Shown here: positions 9,701 through 17,938 of the stretch, one piece after another
Position numbering within the stretch: position 1 is the first letter of the stretch
Layout: every line of letters begins with the position of its first letter
Source of the DNA: Mycobacterium sp. 1081908.1
GTDB lineage: Bacteria > Actinomycetota > Actinomycetes > Mycobacteriales > Mycobacteriaceae
Length of the DNA: 64,000 bases
NCBI RefSeq assembly: GCF_001673535.1
Contig: NZ_LZLY01000048.1
Span: 1 to 64,000, forward strand
Direction of reading: 5' to 3'
The notes under the pieces: generated by a model
Told to the model about the DNA's origin: nothing
What the model saw: only the letters and a program-made list of their open reading frames with translations
Databases searched by the model: none
Position numbers and translations under genes: made by a program

Positions 9701-10944
9701 TCATCGTCCGCGCCGTCGTCGCCGTTGCGGCTGGCATTTTCCGCGCCGTGGGTGGCGCCGTCGACGACGGTGTGTCGCTCACTCATCTCGTAGAGCTGAT
9801 CCCTGCCGAACCCGACCCCGATACCGGGCCGAGAGGCTATGCGCAGCACCGTGATTCCGGCTTTACCGACTTGGCCGACCACGCTCTCCCATGCCTCCGG
9901 ACTCCCGGTGTTGTCGTCCACGATCACCCAGTGCGGGCCGAGATCGGCCCCGGCGTCGGGCTGGCCGGTCTCCAGGGTCGAGCCGAGGGTGGTCGGGCTG
10001 GCCGCGGCCAGCGGCGTCCACTGCCCGCGCCTGCCCTTCATGTGCAGCTCGGCGCCCAGTGCCGCCTCGAGTTCCTCGGGTGTGGCGAAGATCAGGCGCC
10101 GCCAGCCGCACGCGTCGAACAGCTCGTCGTGCAGGTTGTGCGGTAGCCACACCATCCACGACCACAACTCGGGGTTGCGGGTGACCACCATCAACTTGAC
10201 GTCGCGCGGGTTGTGGAACACCGCCAGCGAGCACAGCACCGAGCGCATCAGGGACCTGACCCGGTTCAGATCTTCACCGACGAAGCTGAAGCCGGGCGCG
10301 GATCGCAGGTTCACCACCTTGGCGATGTCGCGAATCTTGCGTTGTTCCAAGATGAAATCGCGGAGGGCCTGGCCGGTAACCGGTTCCAGCTCCTCGTCGG
10401 AGGCGATGTCGGGCCATGTCACCGACAGCACCGAATCCGGGGCATGCTGCACGCCGGTGCCCAGCCGCACCTCCAAGAAGTCGACGTCGCCGCGACCCCG
10501 CTCCCACATCCGCGGACCGCCGATGATGGCCCCCAACCCCCGGGGATCGGAATGCACCGATTGCTGCCAGTGGCGCTGCGCGCACACCGCGTTCTGGATC
10601 TCGTCGCGGTTACCGTCCAGGTCGCGCAGGTAGCGGCGGCGGCCCTTTTCCAGTTCCCCCCAGGTGATTTTGCGCGCGCGCCCGAACCGGCCCGAAAACG
10701 CCAACATGCTGAAGGCGCCGATTCCCATCAACGGGAAGAACCCGGTCGAGAGGCTGCGCACTCCCGATACGTAGAGCATGACGACCGTGCCGATCAGTGC
10801 GACGATCAGCGCCGGCACGCCGATCATCACCCAGATGTTGCGCGGTTCGCGTTCGGGCAGGGCAATCGGCGCATTGGGCGCCACCCGAACGGGTTTCGGT
10901 GGCTGGATCTTGACACGGTTGATGGGGAACGCTTTCTTGGACAT
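6736..10944 (-). CDS. eccC2: ESX-2 secretion ATPase EccC2 (three FtsK/SpoIIIE domains)
   Basis: Motor of the ESX-2 translocon; it binds substrate C-termini and hydrolyses ATP at the cytosolic face. The 1402-residue single polypeptide contrasts with the split EccCa1/EccCb1 of ESX-1. Two membrane helices lie at about residues 37-57 and 66-84. Three P-loops are visible: GTSGSGKSE (~531), VGAKQRGKTT (~891) and LGRQGCGKS (~1188). Walker B-like runs (VLLVIVDEY, VFVVVDDYD, HFVLIDDVQ) follow each. It lies 3 nt downstream of eccB2 in the same operon. Confidence 0.96.
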   Translation of the reverse strand: MSKKAFPINRVKIQPPKPVRVAPNAPIALPEREPRNIWVMIGVPALIVALIGTVVMLYVSGVRSLSTGFFPLMGIGAFSMLAFSGRFGRARKITWGELEKGRRRYLRDLDGNRDEIQNAVCAQRHWQQSVHSDPRGLGAIIGGPRMWERGRGDVDFLEVRLGTGVQHAPDSVLSVTWPDIASDEELEPVTGQALRDFILEQRKIRDIAKVVNLRSAPGFSFVGEDLNRVRSLMRSVLCSLAVFHNPRDVKLMVVTRNPELWSWMVWLPHNLHDELFDACGWRRLIFATPEELEAALGAELHMKGRRGQWTPLAAASPTTLGSTLETGQPDAGADLGPHWVIVDDNTGSPEAWESVVGQVGKAGITVLRIASRPGIGVGFGRDQLYEMSERHTVVDGATHGAENASRNGDDGADDDGRPAPLLRTGGKFFAHADQLSIPRAYRYARSMARWSPTSSAEIADSTSGAAELLRALGISDPRELDVDRLWSERRGRGDERWCEIPVGAKPNGELQNVIIRAKDFGGFGFHSVVIGTSGSGKSEFFLSLVYGIALTHSPEAFNVIFVDMKFESAAQDILGIPHVVAALSNLGKDERHLAERMRRVIDGEIKQRYELFTSVGARDANDYEEIRLAGRDLPPVPVLLVIVDEYLELFANHDKWINLIIHIGQEGRGANVFFMLGGQRLDLSSLQKVKSNIAFRIALRAESGDDSREVIGTDAAYHLPSKENGFALLKVGPRDLEPFRCFYLSAPFVLPKRSQAVRTVDMTLTQPRLYNWQYQPLDSADAAALEAASATDEEPDEFLLHDDGFKKKKIVDVLRESLHTVPHRAPRRPWLEPLEHPEPVDALVSGWRGKPWHVDYGRNPGLVFPVGIMDIPEESKQVVYSVDGLRSNIIVVGAKQRGKTTTMMTLMCSAALMYTPSRVTFFCVGGATMAQIGSLPHIADIVSPKDTEGIERILSSMDALIDAREDAFRRANIDLDGFRERRFGPGSDGLGGTDPNDPFGDVFVVVDDYDDLYTKDMLLGDRIISLSSRGPEYGVHVMCSAGGWIHGQRQKLLQNATARIQLRLAEPGESQMGHSAIESREAARRTLNRPGFGLTDSLHELLVGLPKVVDPATRTLVDTPDVGARIAEVAGVTKHAVLQRLPERVELSAILAAHAGAEDLSIAFAIGERHQLGPVPLRLSESPGLMILGRQGCGKSMSLVAIGEAVMSRFSPEEAQLTLIDPKAAPHGLRDLHAPGYVRAYAYDQDEIDRVITELAQQVLLPRLPPKGLSQEELRALKPWEGTRHFVLIDDVQDLRTAQTQTYPATGPVGAALWMLMERARQIGLHVFTTRNSTNWATLQMDPWIRYQTSAKVSQLYMDNDPQNKINRILRAQVLPPGRGLLVTDESDVEGILVGLPSVFTG

Positions 10945-10947
10945 CTT

Positions 10948-12432
10948 CTAGCCTCCCGCCCTTGCCGATGTCGTCACCACGGTCGCCTGTCCTGTCGCGG
11001 GCACCGTGTCGCGCGCGACCAACGCCGCCTGCTGCGACAACGCCGGCCCCGCGGCAAAGGTCCGCAACAACGGCCACGGCGCCTGCACCGCCATCGCCGG
11101 ATCCAGGCCCAGTGCGCGCAGGGTCGAATCGTCGGATGCGATGCCGAACCGCACGCCGTTGTCGGCCACCCAGAACAGCGATTCCCTTGAGTCGCTCGTG
11201 ATCACGCCGCTCGTCGATGTGACGAAGTTGGCCGCACCCGGCAACACCAGCACCTGATTGGCCACGACGGATGCCGGATCGCGGTCGTCGCGGACCAGGC
11301 GCACGATCCGGTCGTCCATCGACGAGGGCGCCGGAAGCCCACGCCCGTTGTAGATGGCGACCCGGGCCTGCGGATCGGTCGATGCCTTCTCCCACCCGAC
11401 ACATGTCGTCGGATTTGCCGCGGAGTCAATGAAATTCAGATGCCCGGTCGGGTAGTAGTCCACCGTCAGCGAGCTCACCTCGGGAATGTTGACCAGCACG
11501 TCAGGAGTGACCGTCCGCGGCGACGCCGACCCGTAGGAGTTCGCGCTGCGGAGCAGATCGGCCACGAAGCCCCCGACCTTTTGCACCCCATCGGCGAGCA
11601 ACACGTAGAACTGGCTGCCGCCGCCGGCGGTTTGGGCCTGCAGCACCGCTCCCACCTGGGAGCCGGGCAGCCACCGCGACGGCGTTCCTGCGTCGGGGAC
11701 CTTGGGCACGCGAATCGGCTCCGTGGCGGGCATCCCGTCGAAGAGCGCGCGCGAGATCTCCACCGGCACAGTGGTTCCCGGGTCTAGCCCAAGGCTCAGC
11801 GTGACCGCCCTGTCAGAGGGGTCGATTTGTGAGCGTTTTCCACCCCAGATCACATAGGTGGCGCCTTGAAACGTCGCCAGCAGTCCCGCGTCCTTTGCCA
11901 TCGGGGCGGCGCGACCGCCGATGAGCTGGCCCGCGATGGAGGTCACCACGGGCTTATCCGCGGTGCGCGGCCTGCCCGCCGTATCGCATACCGCCCACGC
12001 CGACACCGCTCCCCGGTTGACATGCATGGCCGCGGGCGCGCCCGGAATGCCGACCAGCGGCCCGGTCGGATACTTCGCGATCTCGGCCGGTTTCACCCAC
12101 GTCGGCTGCCCGGCGGTGCCCGTCGCTAGGCGCGCCGACGTCAAATTGAGCGCCGGATACAACCGGCCCTCGATGCGAGCGTAGATCGCCCCGGATTCGC
12201 GGTCCCCGATAATCGCCGAATCGCCCACCACGCCACTGGGTTTGATCACGTTCAGGAGAACCATCCAGCCTGAGGCGATGGCCACCAACACGACCGAGAG
12301 CACCAGGGCGGCGGTCTGTTTGCGGTCGTCGTGCTTCATTCGCACCGAGAAGCGGGTCGTCGCCGCCCGCAGCCGACGGTTGTAGAACAGGTGCCCCGAA
12401 TTCTGGTCGCGGTTGGACAAACTCAACGGCAT
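10948..12432 (-). CDS. eccB2: ESX-2 type VII secretion protein EccB2
   Basis: Core membrane subunit of the ESX-2 complex: a short cytosolic N-terminus (LSNRDQNSGHLFYNRRLRAA), one membrane helix at about residues 40-62, and a large periplasmic domain of repeated beta folds. Its 494 residues equal the family length. The two periplasmic cysteines (WAVCDTAG and PTTCVGWE) fit the conserved disulfide. It starts 3 nt after the transglycosylase-like gene ends and runs directly into eccC2. Confidence 0.95.
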   Translation of the reverse strand: MPLSLSNRDQNSGHLFYNRRLRAATTRFSVRMKHDDRKQTAALVLSVVLVAIASGWMVLLNVIKPSGVVGDSAIIGDRESGAIYARIEGRLYPALNLTSARLATGTAGQPTWVKPAEIAKYPTGPLVGIPGAPAAMHVNRGAVSAWAVCDTAGRPRTADKPVVTSIAGQLIGGRAAPMAKDAGLLATFQGATYVIWGGKRSQIDPSDRAVTLSLGLDPGTTVPVEISRALFDGMPATEPIRVPKVPDAGTPSRWLPGSQVGAVLQAQTAGGGSQFYVLLADGVQKVGGFVADLLRSANSYGSASPRTVTPDVLVNIPEVSSLTVDYYPTGHLNFIDSAANPTTCVGWEKASTDPQARVAIYNGRGLPAPSSMDDRIVRLVRDDRDPASVVANQVLVLPGAANFVTSTSGVITSDSRESLFWVADNGVRFGIASDDSTLRALGLDPAMAVQAPWPLLRTFAAGPALSQQAALVARDTVPATGQATVVTTSARAGG

Positions 12433-12435
12433 TGC

Positions 12436-13311
12436 TCAGTAGCCCCTCGGTCCGAGGCGCGGATCGGCCTGCTGTATCCGATCGGCCAAATCCGACGCAT
12501 CGACGGCGACGCCGTACCGGCGTTGTGCGTAGTTGATGAAGGCGCAGGCCTGCGCGACCAGGTCATGGATGCGCGTCGACGTGCCGGGCTCGTGATAAGC
12601 AGCGAAGGTCGGGGCGATGAACTGCCACGCACCCTTGCTCGGCGTGCCCCTCGCGGCGTTGGAGTCCCAGTTGTTTTCGGCGTACGCGTCGTAGTTGGAC
12701 TCCCGGCGCGCCACCAGGTCCATGCCACGCTCCCAGCGGGCGCGTGCGACCGGGTCGTGAATGCCCTTGATATCCAGGGCTTTACGGATAGCGGTCCGGA
12801 CCGCTGCGCGGCCGCTGCCGAGCTCGGCGTGGCGGTGGTTGTATCGCAGCCGCCGCAGCCGCAGCGCCAACATCCGTGCCCGGGAGCGCGCCCGCATGAT
12901 GTGCCCGTGCTGTGTGCGCAATCGAGCGGCCATCCGAACCGTCGCCTCGCGCCGGCCAAGCGGCGTGTCGCCCGCCGGCACGGCGTCGGCAATCGCGGCG
13001 TGCAGGTTGAGTCCCGTCGCGGTCCTCGCTTCAAAGCGGTCGGCACGCGCCGTTCCCAGGATCGCGGCCAGCGATCCGTCGATCTCGGCTAGCCGGCGCA
13101 GCCTCCCCGTCGCGATTGCCGATCGGGTCGTCGCCTGCGCCGGGCCCCCGCCCGTGTGGGTCGCCCGGCGGATGCGGTCGGCGTGGCCATGCAGCCGCGC
13201 GAGCGTGTCACCGACGTCGTGGCCGGGATCGCCGCCGGCGAAGAGGCGGTGGCCCCGGGCCAGGGCGGCCACCGCGTGCGTCATCGCAGGATCATTCAAC
13301 GATTCCCCCAC
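12436..13311 (-). CDS. Lytic-transglycosylase-like protein upstream of eccB2 (Rv3896c type)
   Basis: The C-terminal ~95 residues form a lysozyme-like fold. A likely catalytic Glu stands in VARRESNYD, followed by the GAWQF signature and an ACAFINYAQRRYG segment typical of SLT-type domains. The N-terminal two thirds are Arg/Ala-rich and helical, and no Sec signal is visible. GTG at 13311 (291 residues) was chosen; ATG at 13284 or an upstream start at 13359 is also possible, since the gene overlaps its upstream neighbour. Lying 3 nt before eccB2, it may remodel peptidoglycan for ESX-2 assembly or be an ESX-2 substrate (inference). Confidence 0.8.
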   Translation of the reverse strand: MGESLNDPAMTHAVAALARGHRLFAGGDPGHDVGDTLARLHGHADRIRRATHTGGGPAQATTRSAIATGRLRRLAEIDGSLAAILGTARADRFEARTATGLNLHAAIADAVPAGDTPLGRREATVRMAARLRTQHGHIMRARSRARMLALRLRRLRYNHRHAELGSGRAAVRTAIRKALDIKGIHDPVARARWERGMDLVARRESNYDAYAENNWDSNAARGTPSKGAWQFIAPTFAAYHEPGTSTRIHDLVAQACAFINYAQRRYGVAVDASDLADRIQQADPRLGPRGY

Positions 13312-13636
13312 CGTAATTCCGATCGAAATCGGCCTGCGCCTCTTCGCGCAATGCCTCAAAGACCATATTCAGCCGGTCCATCAACTCCCGACACGAGTAC
13401 GACGTCACCACATGGGGGGCCAACGACAGTCCGGTGAGCCGCCCGTCGGAATTGCACACCGCGTAGACGTCACCAACGTCGGCGGTAAAAGTCACCGATT
13501 CCTGGGCGGCCAGAACGGCCTCCCACTTCTCGAAATTCGCCTTTAGGTCCGCCAAGACCTGGTCGACTAATGCTTTATCCGCCGCGGCGTCCGGGCGCAC
13601 CGCATCCGTATCGGACACCTCAGCCACAACTCCCAT
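13292..13636 (-). CDS. YbaB/EbfC-fold protein, EspL-like
   Basis: Small cytosolic protein of about 108-114 residues. A first helix (ALVDQVLADLKANFEKWEAV) leads to beta strands (VTFTADVGDVYAV, then GRLTGLSL) and a last long helix (SCRELMDRLNMVFEALREE), which is the YbaB layout. The strand-turn-strand pattern resembles EspL of ESX-1. The start is uncertain: ATG at 13636 has AGGAG very close, and nearby GTG codons give 108-111 residues. It overlaps the transglycosylase-like gene and is probably its operon partner. By analogy with EspL it may be a chaperone for the ESX-2 accessory proteins (inference). Confidence 0.75.
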   Translation of the reverse strand: MGVVAEVSDTDAVRPDAAADKALVDQVLADLKANFEKWEAVLAAQESVTFTADVGDVYAVCNSDGRLTGLSLAPHVVTSYSCRELMDRLNMVFEALREEAQADFDRNYGGGIVE

Positions 13637-13857
13637 AACTCCTGGCCCACGAGCCGACCCTCGTTTCCCCGCCGCGACACGCACGTGGCCGCACGGTCAT
13701 GACATTACTGCCGCTGGGGGGTAGCGACCACTCATCTTTTCGCCGGTATTAGGGGCCATCGCGTCAATGCAATTGGATCGGTAATGCCATTCAAAGCCGG
13801 CGTTTCTCCACTCAGCGCCGAGAATTGTCGTTTTCAATGCAGGACTGGACGAATGGC

Positions 13858-14769
13858 TTATTCGGGGGCCTCTTCGTCCGTCGGCACGATCACGATGCGC
13901 CGGTTGGGCTTGGCCACGACCGGCGGTTTGCCCTCGGCGGACTTCGTGACCGGAACCTTCGGCGGGACCGTCAAGCGGCCTTTGACCGGCTGTCCGTTGG
14001 GAATGCCCGGGACCGTCACGCGCTTTTCTGCGGGCTTGTCCTTGCTTGCGTCCCCGCCCGCGCCCATGCCGCCGGGCATCATCGGCATGCCGGTCATGCC
14101 CATCGGTCCGGTCTGCGGCGTCATCCCGCCGGTCTGCGTCACCGTCACCGGTTTGACCGACGATGCCGCGGGCGTGGTCGGAGGCGATGACGACGGCACG
14201 GGCGGCGGACCCATAAAGCCGGTCGGGGTGGTCCCACCGCCGACGCCGCCACCGCCTCCGCCACCGAGGCCGGCGTCACCGCCGCCGGCGCCGCCGAAAC
14301 CGGGTTCTTCGGCCGACATATCAGTCAGCGCGGCCGCGGCCTCGCCACCCTTCGCCGCACCCATCAAGGGCTGGATCGCGCTCTGCGCGGCCTGCATCGC
14401 CTGCTGCGGAAGCTGGGTGAGCGGTCCCATGACACCGCCGAGCGCGCCGGTCAGCGAACCCGCGAGCCCCGAGGCCATCTGGGGAAGCATCTGCGCCAGC
14501 TGCTGGAACTGCTGTGAGGATTGGGCCTCATTGGCCGGAAACTTCTGCGCGGCGTCGAGCGCGTGGGCCCGACGATCGGCCTCGCCGGCAAGGCTGGCCG
14601 CCTGGTCGCCGGGCACACCGCCGTTGGCCGCGAGCGCGAGGCCGGCGGCAGCCCCGTCGACCGTTGTTCCGCCGGCAGGAACGGGATTCGGCCCTATCGT
14701 CGGCGGCGGGAACGGCGCCGTCGGTAGGGTCGGCACATCCACACTTATCGGCCCTCTGCCGCCTCCCAT
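13858..14769 (-). CDS. Gly/Pro-rich hypothetical protein of the ESX-2 accessory block
   Basis: 303 residues without a recognised enzyme domain. After a Pro-rich start, residues ~40-140 are Ala/Gln-rich and helical (EAQSSQQFQQLAQMLPQMAS, then QQAMQAAQSAIQPLMG). A long Gly run, a Pro/Thr-rich linker with Met-Gly repeats, and a basic Val/Pro tail ending in DEEAPE follow. The helical part with its repeated Gln/Met pattern resembles ESX-secreted Esp and PPE proteins. No signal peptide or membrane helix is seen. It lies between the EspK-like and EspL-like genes, so an exported ESX-2 substrate is the best guess. Confidence 0.72.
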   Translation of the reverse strand: MGGGRGPISVDVPTLPTAPFPPPTIGPNPVPAGGTTVDGAAAGLALAANGGVPGDQAASLAGEADRRAHALDAAQKFPANEAQSSQQFQQLAQMLPQMASGLAGSLTGALGGVMGPLTQLPQQAMQAAQSAIQPLMGAAKGGEAAAALTDMSAEEPGFGGAGGGDAGLGGGGGGGVGGGTTPTGFMGPPPVPSSSPPTTPAASSVKPVTVTQTGGMTPQTGPMGMTGMPMMPGGMGAGGDASKDKPAEKRVTVPGIPNGQPVKGRLTVPPKVPVTKSAEGKPPVVAKPNRRIVIVPTDEEAPE

Positions 14770-14875
14770 GAATGCCCCTCAACCCTCATGCGTCGCTGCC
14801 CGGCCGTCGCTTTGGGGCCGCCACACAAACCATCTCCTGAATCGAATGGTAGATCGACGGCAGCTCGGTTTGTAG

Positions 14876-16945
14876 TCACCGCAGCTTTGCCGCGACCGCT
14901 TGGAACCACGCAACGTGGTAGTGCGCCAGCCATTCGTGGCCTTCGATAAGGGCCTGCACCGCTGCCAGGAGCATCCAGTCGGCCGCCGGCGATAAGTCGT
15001 GCGGATCCTCGAGCGCTTTGTTGTAAGCGGCTTGCTGCTCGTGGCGCAACGCGTCGACCTCGTTCTCGGTGACTCCTGTTCCCCGGGTCGCGGCTTGTGC
15101 CAAGGTCTGGGCAATTCGCGGTAATCCGTCGCGGCGCCGAACTGCGTCAACCAGCGTTGGGCCGAGCTCTTCCACTTCGGGGCCCTTGCGTGCGAGGCGA
15201 TCACCGGTGAGGGGCGGGTCATCGGGTCCCGGCTTGGCGATGAATCCATGGGCCTTGTACACCGCCACACTGGTGACCGCGCCCAGCAGATCGACCACGT
15301 TGGCGTCGGGTCGGCGGACCGCCGGCTCGAGCAGTCGGTTCACGCCGACCGGGATCTTCACGTTCGGCGGGATCCACCCGCACCCGATGCTGCCGACCAA
15401 AAGCGTTGTGCCATCGTCGCGCAAGCCGGCGGCCCATGAGAGGCCCGGAGCCTGGCGGGCCACCGAGTCCACCAGGCGCTGCAGCCTCTGCTGTTCGGCG
15501 GCCCGACTCGACGCGTCGCCAGCCACGGCGCCAGTGGCCGCGGACAAGGCCGCTGTTCCCGCCGGAGTCGCCGCACCGGCCCCGGCCTGAGCGGCCGCAC
15601 CCCGCTGGACCGTGGACATCAACGGGCTGCCCGCCGAGGGCGACGTCGACGGCGACGGCGCTACCGGTGCGCCAGATACGGGCGCTGTTGGCGGTGAGAC
15701 TGCCGGAGGGGCAACAACGGGAGGACGCAGGTCGGAGCCGTAGGCGGGGAGTGGACCTGCCGGGACTGACGACGCGCCGGCAACCGGGCTCATCGGAGTG
15801 GACATCGGCATCGCCGTGGCGACCGGTACCGCGCCGCCCGTCGAGGACACCGGGGCTGCGGGGGCGGCGGCGGCCGATACGCCCGAGCCATGGTCCACTG
15901 CAGCGGAATCGACGGCACCGGCCGCGATGGTTGGAGCTATCGCGGGCGCGACCGGCGCCTGGGGTGGTGCCGTCGCCGGCGACCCCGTTGCATTCATCAG
16001 TCCCTGTGACAGGTTCTGGGCACCGGCCGCCGCCGGCTGGCCGGTCATCATTCCTTGGGCGAACGACTGCCCGAGCTGATTCGGCGAGAGCCCAGGCAAG
16101 CTGGCGGCTGGGGAAAGACCGCCGCCACCAGGTAGCGGCGCATTTACTGCAGGAGCGCCTGGAAGCTGCGGACCCGTTGCAGTAGCCGGAAGCACTGGAC
16201 TGCCCGCGCCGCTACCGCCGGACTGCCCAATGCCCGGCCCAAAGGCTGTGCTTAATTGTTCCCCGGGGCCCGAACCGCCGCCCGCGGCCTGCCCACCTGC
16301 GTTTCCACCTCCGACGCCAGAGCCCATCGGGGTAACGGGCTCGGGCCCGCTGCCGCTACCACCTCCGGTGCCGGTGCCCATAGCCGGTTGCTTCGCACCA
16401 TCCAGCCCCTGCGTCTTGAGGAATTCTTGGGAGGACATCGCAACTCCCTCGGCGGCGAGGATTTTTTGCGTGGCGTCCATAATTGCCGCAACCGCAGCAT
16501 CGGCTTTGTACGCAGCGAATCCGTTCGCCTCGGCGATTAGCTTTTCAATTTCGGCGGCCTTTAGGGGCGCGGGTTCCTTCGAGTTCTCGACGTTCGCGAT
16601 CCGCTGATTGTAATCGTCGGCAATTCCCCTAAGCCCCTCACGCAGGTTATCGATTGCATCAGCCCCCGCTTCAAGAGCATCTGCTTTCGCAGCGTATTTC
16701 TCAGCTAAATCAAGGTGATGTTTTTCGCCCTGCTGAAAGCGGCCGACAAGATCATCGACAGTATGTCCCTGATTGCTTGACGCTAATAGTGTCCACTGCG
16801 CATGTAATTCCTGGGCGTAGCCTTCTTGCTGTTGTGACTGCCCCCTCCAATGAGCAGCACCTGCCCGAAGTGTCGCTGAGGATTGCGGCCACCACGCGCC
16901 GATCAGGACCGGCGTGTGCTTCCCAGCAGGCAAGTCGGCCCCCAT
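14876..16945 (-). CDS. EspK-like ESX-2 accessory protein
   Basis: 689 residues in three parts. Residues 1-175 are helical (TLRAGAAHWRGQSQQQEGYA, DDLVGRFQQGEKHHLDLAEK) like the N-terminal WXG-type domain of Esp proteins. Residues ~180-480 are a Gly/Ser/Pro/Ala-rich linker. The last ~200 residues form a compact domain (LSWAAGLRDDGTTLLVGS, GCGWIPPNVKIP) that matches in layout the C-terminal domain of EspK and the Rv3899c family (DUF5631/DUF5632 type, from memory). In M. tuberculosis this region is annotated as two shorter genes; here it is one intact frame. Function unknown; an ESX-2 substrate or adaptor is inferred. Confidence 0.78.
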   Translation of the reverse strand: MGADLPAGKHTPVLIGAWWPQSSATLRAGAAHWRGQSQQQEGYAQELHAQWTLLASSNQGHTVDDLVGRFQQGEKHHLDLAEKYAAKADALEAGADAIDNLREGLRGIADDYNQRIANVENSKEPAPLKAAEIEKLIAEANGFAAYKADAAVAAIMDATQKILAAEGVAMSSQEFLKTQGLDGAKQPAMGTGTGGGSGSGPEPVTPMGSGVGGGNAGGQAAGGGSGPGEQLSTAFGPGIGQSGGSGAGSPVLPATATGPQLPGAPAVNAPLPGGGGLSPAASLPGLSPNQLGQSFAQGMMTGQPAAAGAQNLSQGLMNATGSPATAPPQAPVAPAIAPTIAAGAVDSAAVDHGSGVSAAAAPAAPVSSTGGAVPVATAMPMSTPMSPVAGASSVPAGPLPAYGSDLRPPVVAPPAVSPPTAPVSGAPVAPSPSTSPSAGSPLMSTVQRGAAAQAGAGAATPAGTAALSAATGAVAGDASSRAAEQQRLQRLVDSVARQAPGLSWAAGLRDDGTTLLVGSIGCGWIPPNVKIPVGVNRLLEPAVRRPDANVVDLLGAVTSVAVYKAHGFIAKPGPDDPPLTGDRLARKGPEVEELGPTLVDAVRRRDGLPRIAQTLAQAATRGTGVTENEVDALRHEQQAAYNKALEDPHDLSPAADWMLLAAVQALIEGHEWLAHYHVAWFQAVAAKLR

Positions 16946-17074
16946 GCCCCCTCCTCAGACGGCGATTGACCTAGTAAACGCAGGCGTGCCACCGGCACGA
17001 GCGGCCTCGATGTCGGGCGGATGCAGCCACCGGGCGATTTGATCTGCTGCTGAAAGTTCCCATTTTTCCTGTGA

Positions 17075-17602
17075 TTACGGACATATCGCCGCCATCGCCC
17101 CATCTAAGCGGTTCACATCATCGACAGCTTGCTGGAAAACCGGCGACGTCTTATCGAACACGCTACTTATGGCATCCGCGTTGCGGTACGCAGCCGCGAG
17201 ATTTCGGGCAGCGTCGCGCTCACTATTGCCCAAGGCAGGGTTACTGGCCGCCACTTCAAGCATCCCTGCCGCATTGGTAACTGATACCCGCGCGATCGCC
17301 ACGTCGGTCGCATTCGTATCTTGCTTTACGGCGCGCGCGGCGATCTGATATTGGACGCAGAGTTCCTTTTTGGCAGTAGCAATTTGATCGGCCGTGAAGG
17401 TCGGCCGTGGGGTCGTCGCAGCGGTCGGAGCCTTATCTGCGCTATCGGCTGGACGGGTGAGCGCAATGATGCCCACAACAAGCGCCGACACCGCGATGAG
17501 ACCGACTAGGGCCAGGACGACAGCTATCCAGCCATTCGAAGTCGGCCTGCCGGGTACTGGTGGTGTCCACTCCGCCATCGGAGGCGGGTTCGCGTTCATC
17601 AC
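17075..17602 (-). CDS. Small Ala/Pro-rich single-pass membrane protein (Rv3901c-like)
   Basis: 175 residues. A Pro-rich cytosolic start (MAEWTPPVPGRPTSNG) is followed by one membrane helix at about residues 25-50 (WIAVVLALVGLIAVSALVVG) and an extracytoplasmic helical domain with two cysteines (KELCVQ and AAICP), able to form a disulfide. Related proteins are common next to ESX and PE/PPE genes in mycobacteria, but no function is known. It is the first gene of the minus-strand ESX-2 accessory block and is divergent from the kinase gene. Confidence 0.75.
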   Translation of the reverse strand: MMNANPPPMAEWTPPVPGRPTSNGWIAVVLALVGLIAVSALVVGIIALTRPADSADKAPTAATTPRPTFTADQIATAKKELCVQYQIAARAVKQDTNATDVAIARVSVTNAAGMLEVAASNPALGNSERDAARNLAAAYRNADAISSVFDKTSPVFQQAVDDVNRLDGAMAAICP

Positions 17603-17938
17603 CCGGTTAAGGCTAATCGCCTGTGCGGCGGAGTCACTTCAGGCCACCGACTCCAAGCGTTCTAGAAGCTTGCACCGGCGAGGCATTGTTCGCCCCGCCG
17701 GCTCCTAGCGGTCTTGCCTTGAGGTCCCGGGGCCGTGGGTACCGCCAGCGTGACCGCTAGTCGATAATCAGGGCAACCAAGACGGTCCCGGCAACTAAGA
17801 CGAGTAGCTACAAAAGCGTCTCACCTGGAGTTCGCTTGTTGGCTATCGTGGTTTGGCGATGGTCCGCATCTGAAGTTACTGGCTGTCGCGCTGGGCGAAC
17901 GGGGTGCGGGATTTGCGGTGGTTGGTTGGTAGCAGATC
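17603..17938. promoter_or_regulatory. Divergent intergenic region between the membrane protein and PknH-like kinase genes
   Basis: This 336-bp non-coding stretch must carry promoters for both directions. An almost perfect palindrome lies at 17655-17671: AAGC and GCTT arms around TTCTAGAA, broken by one extra G. It is 53 nt before the minus-strand gene start and is an operator candidate. No reliable -10/-35 pair was identified. Confidence 0.4.
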
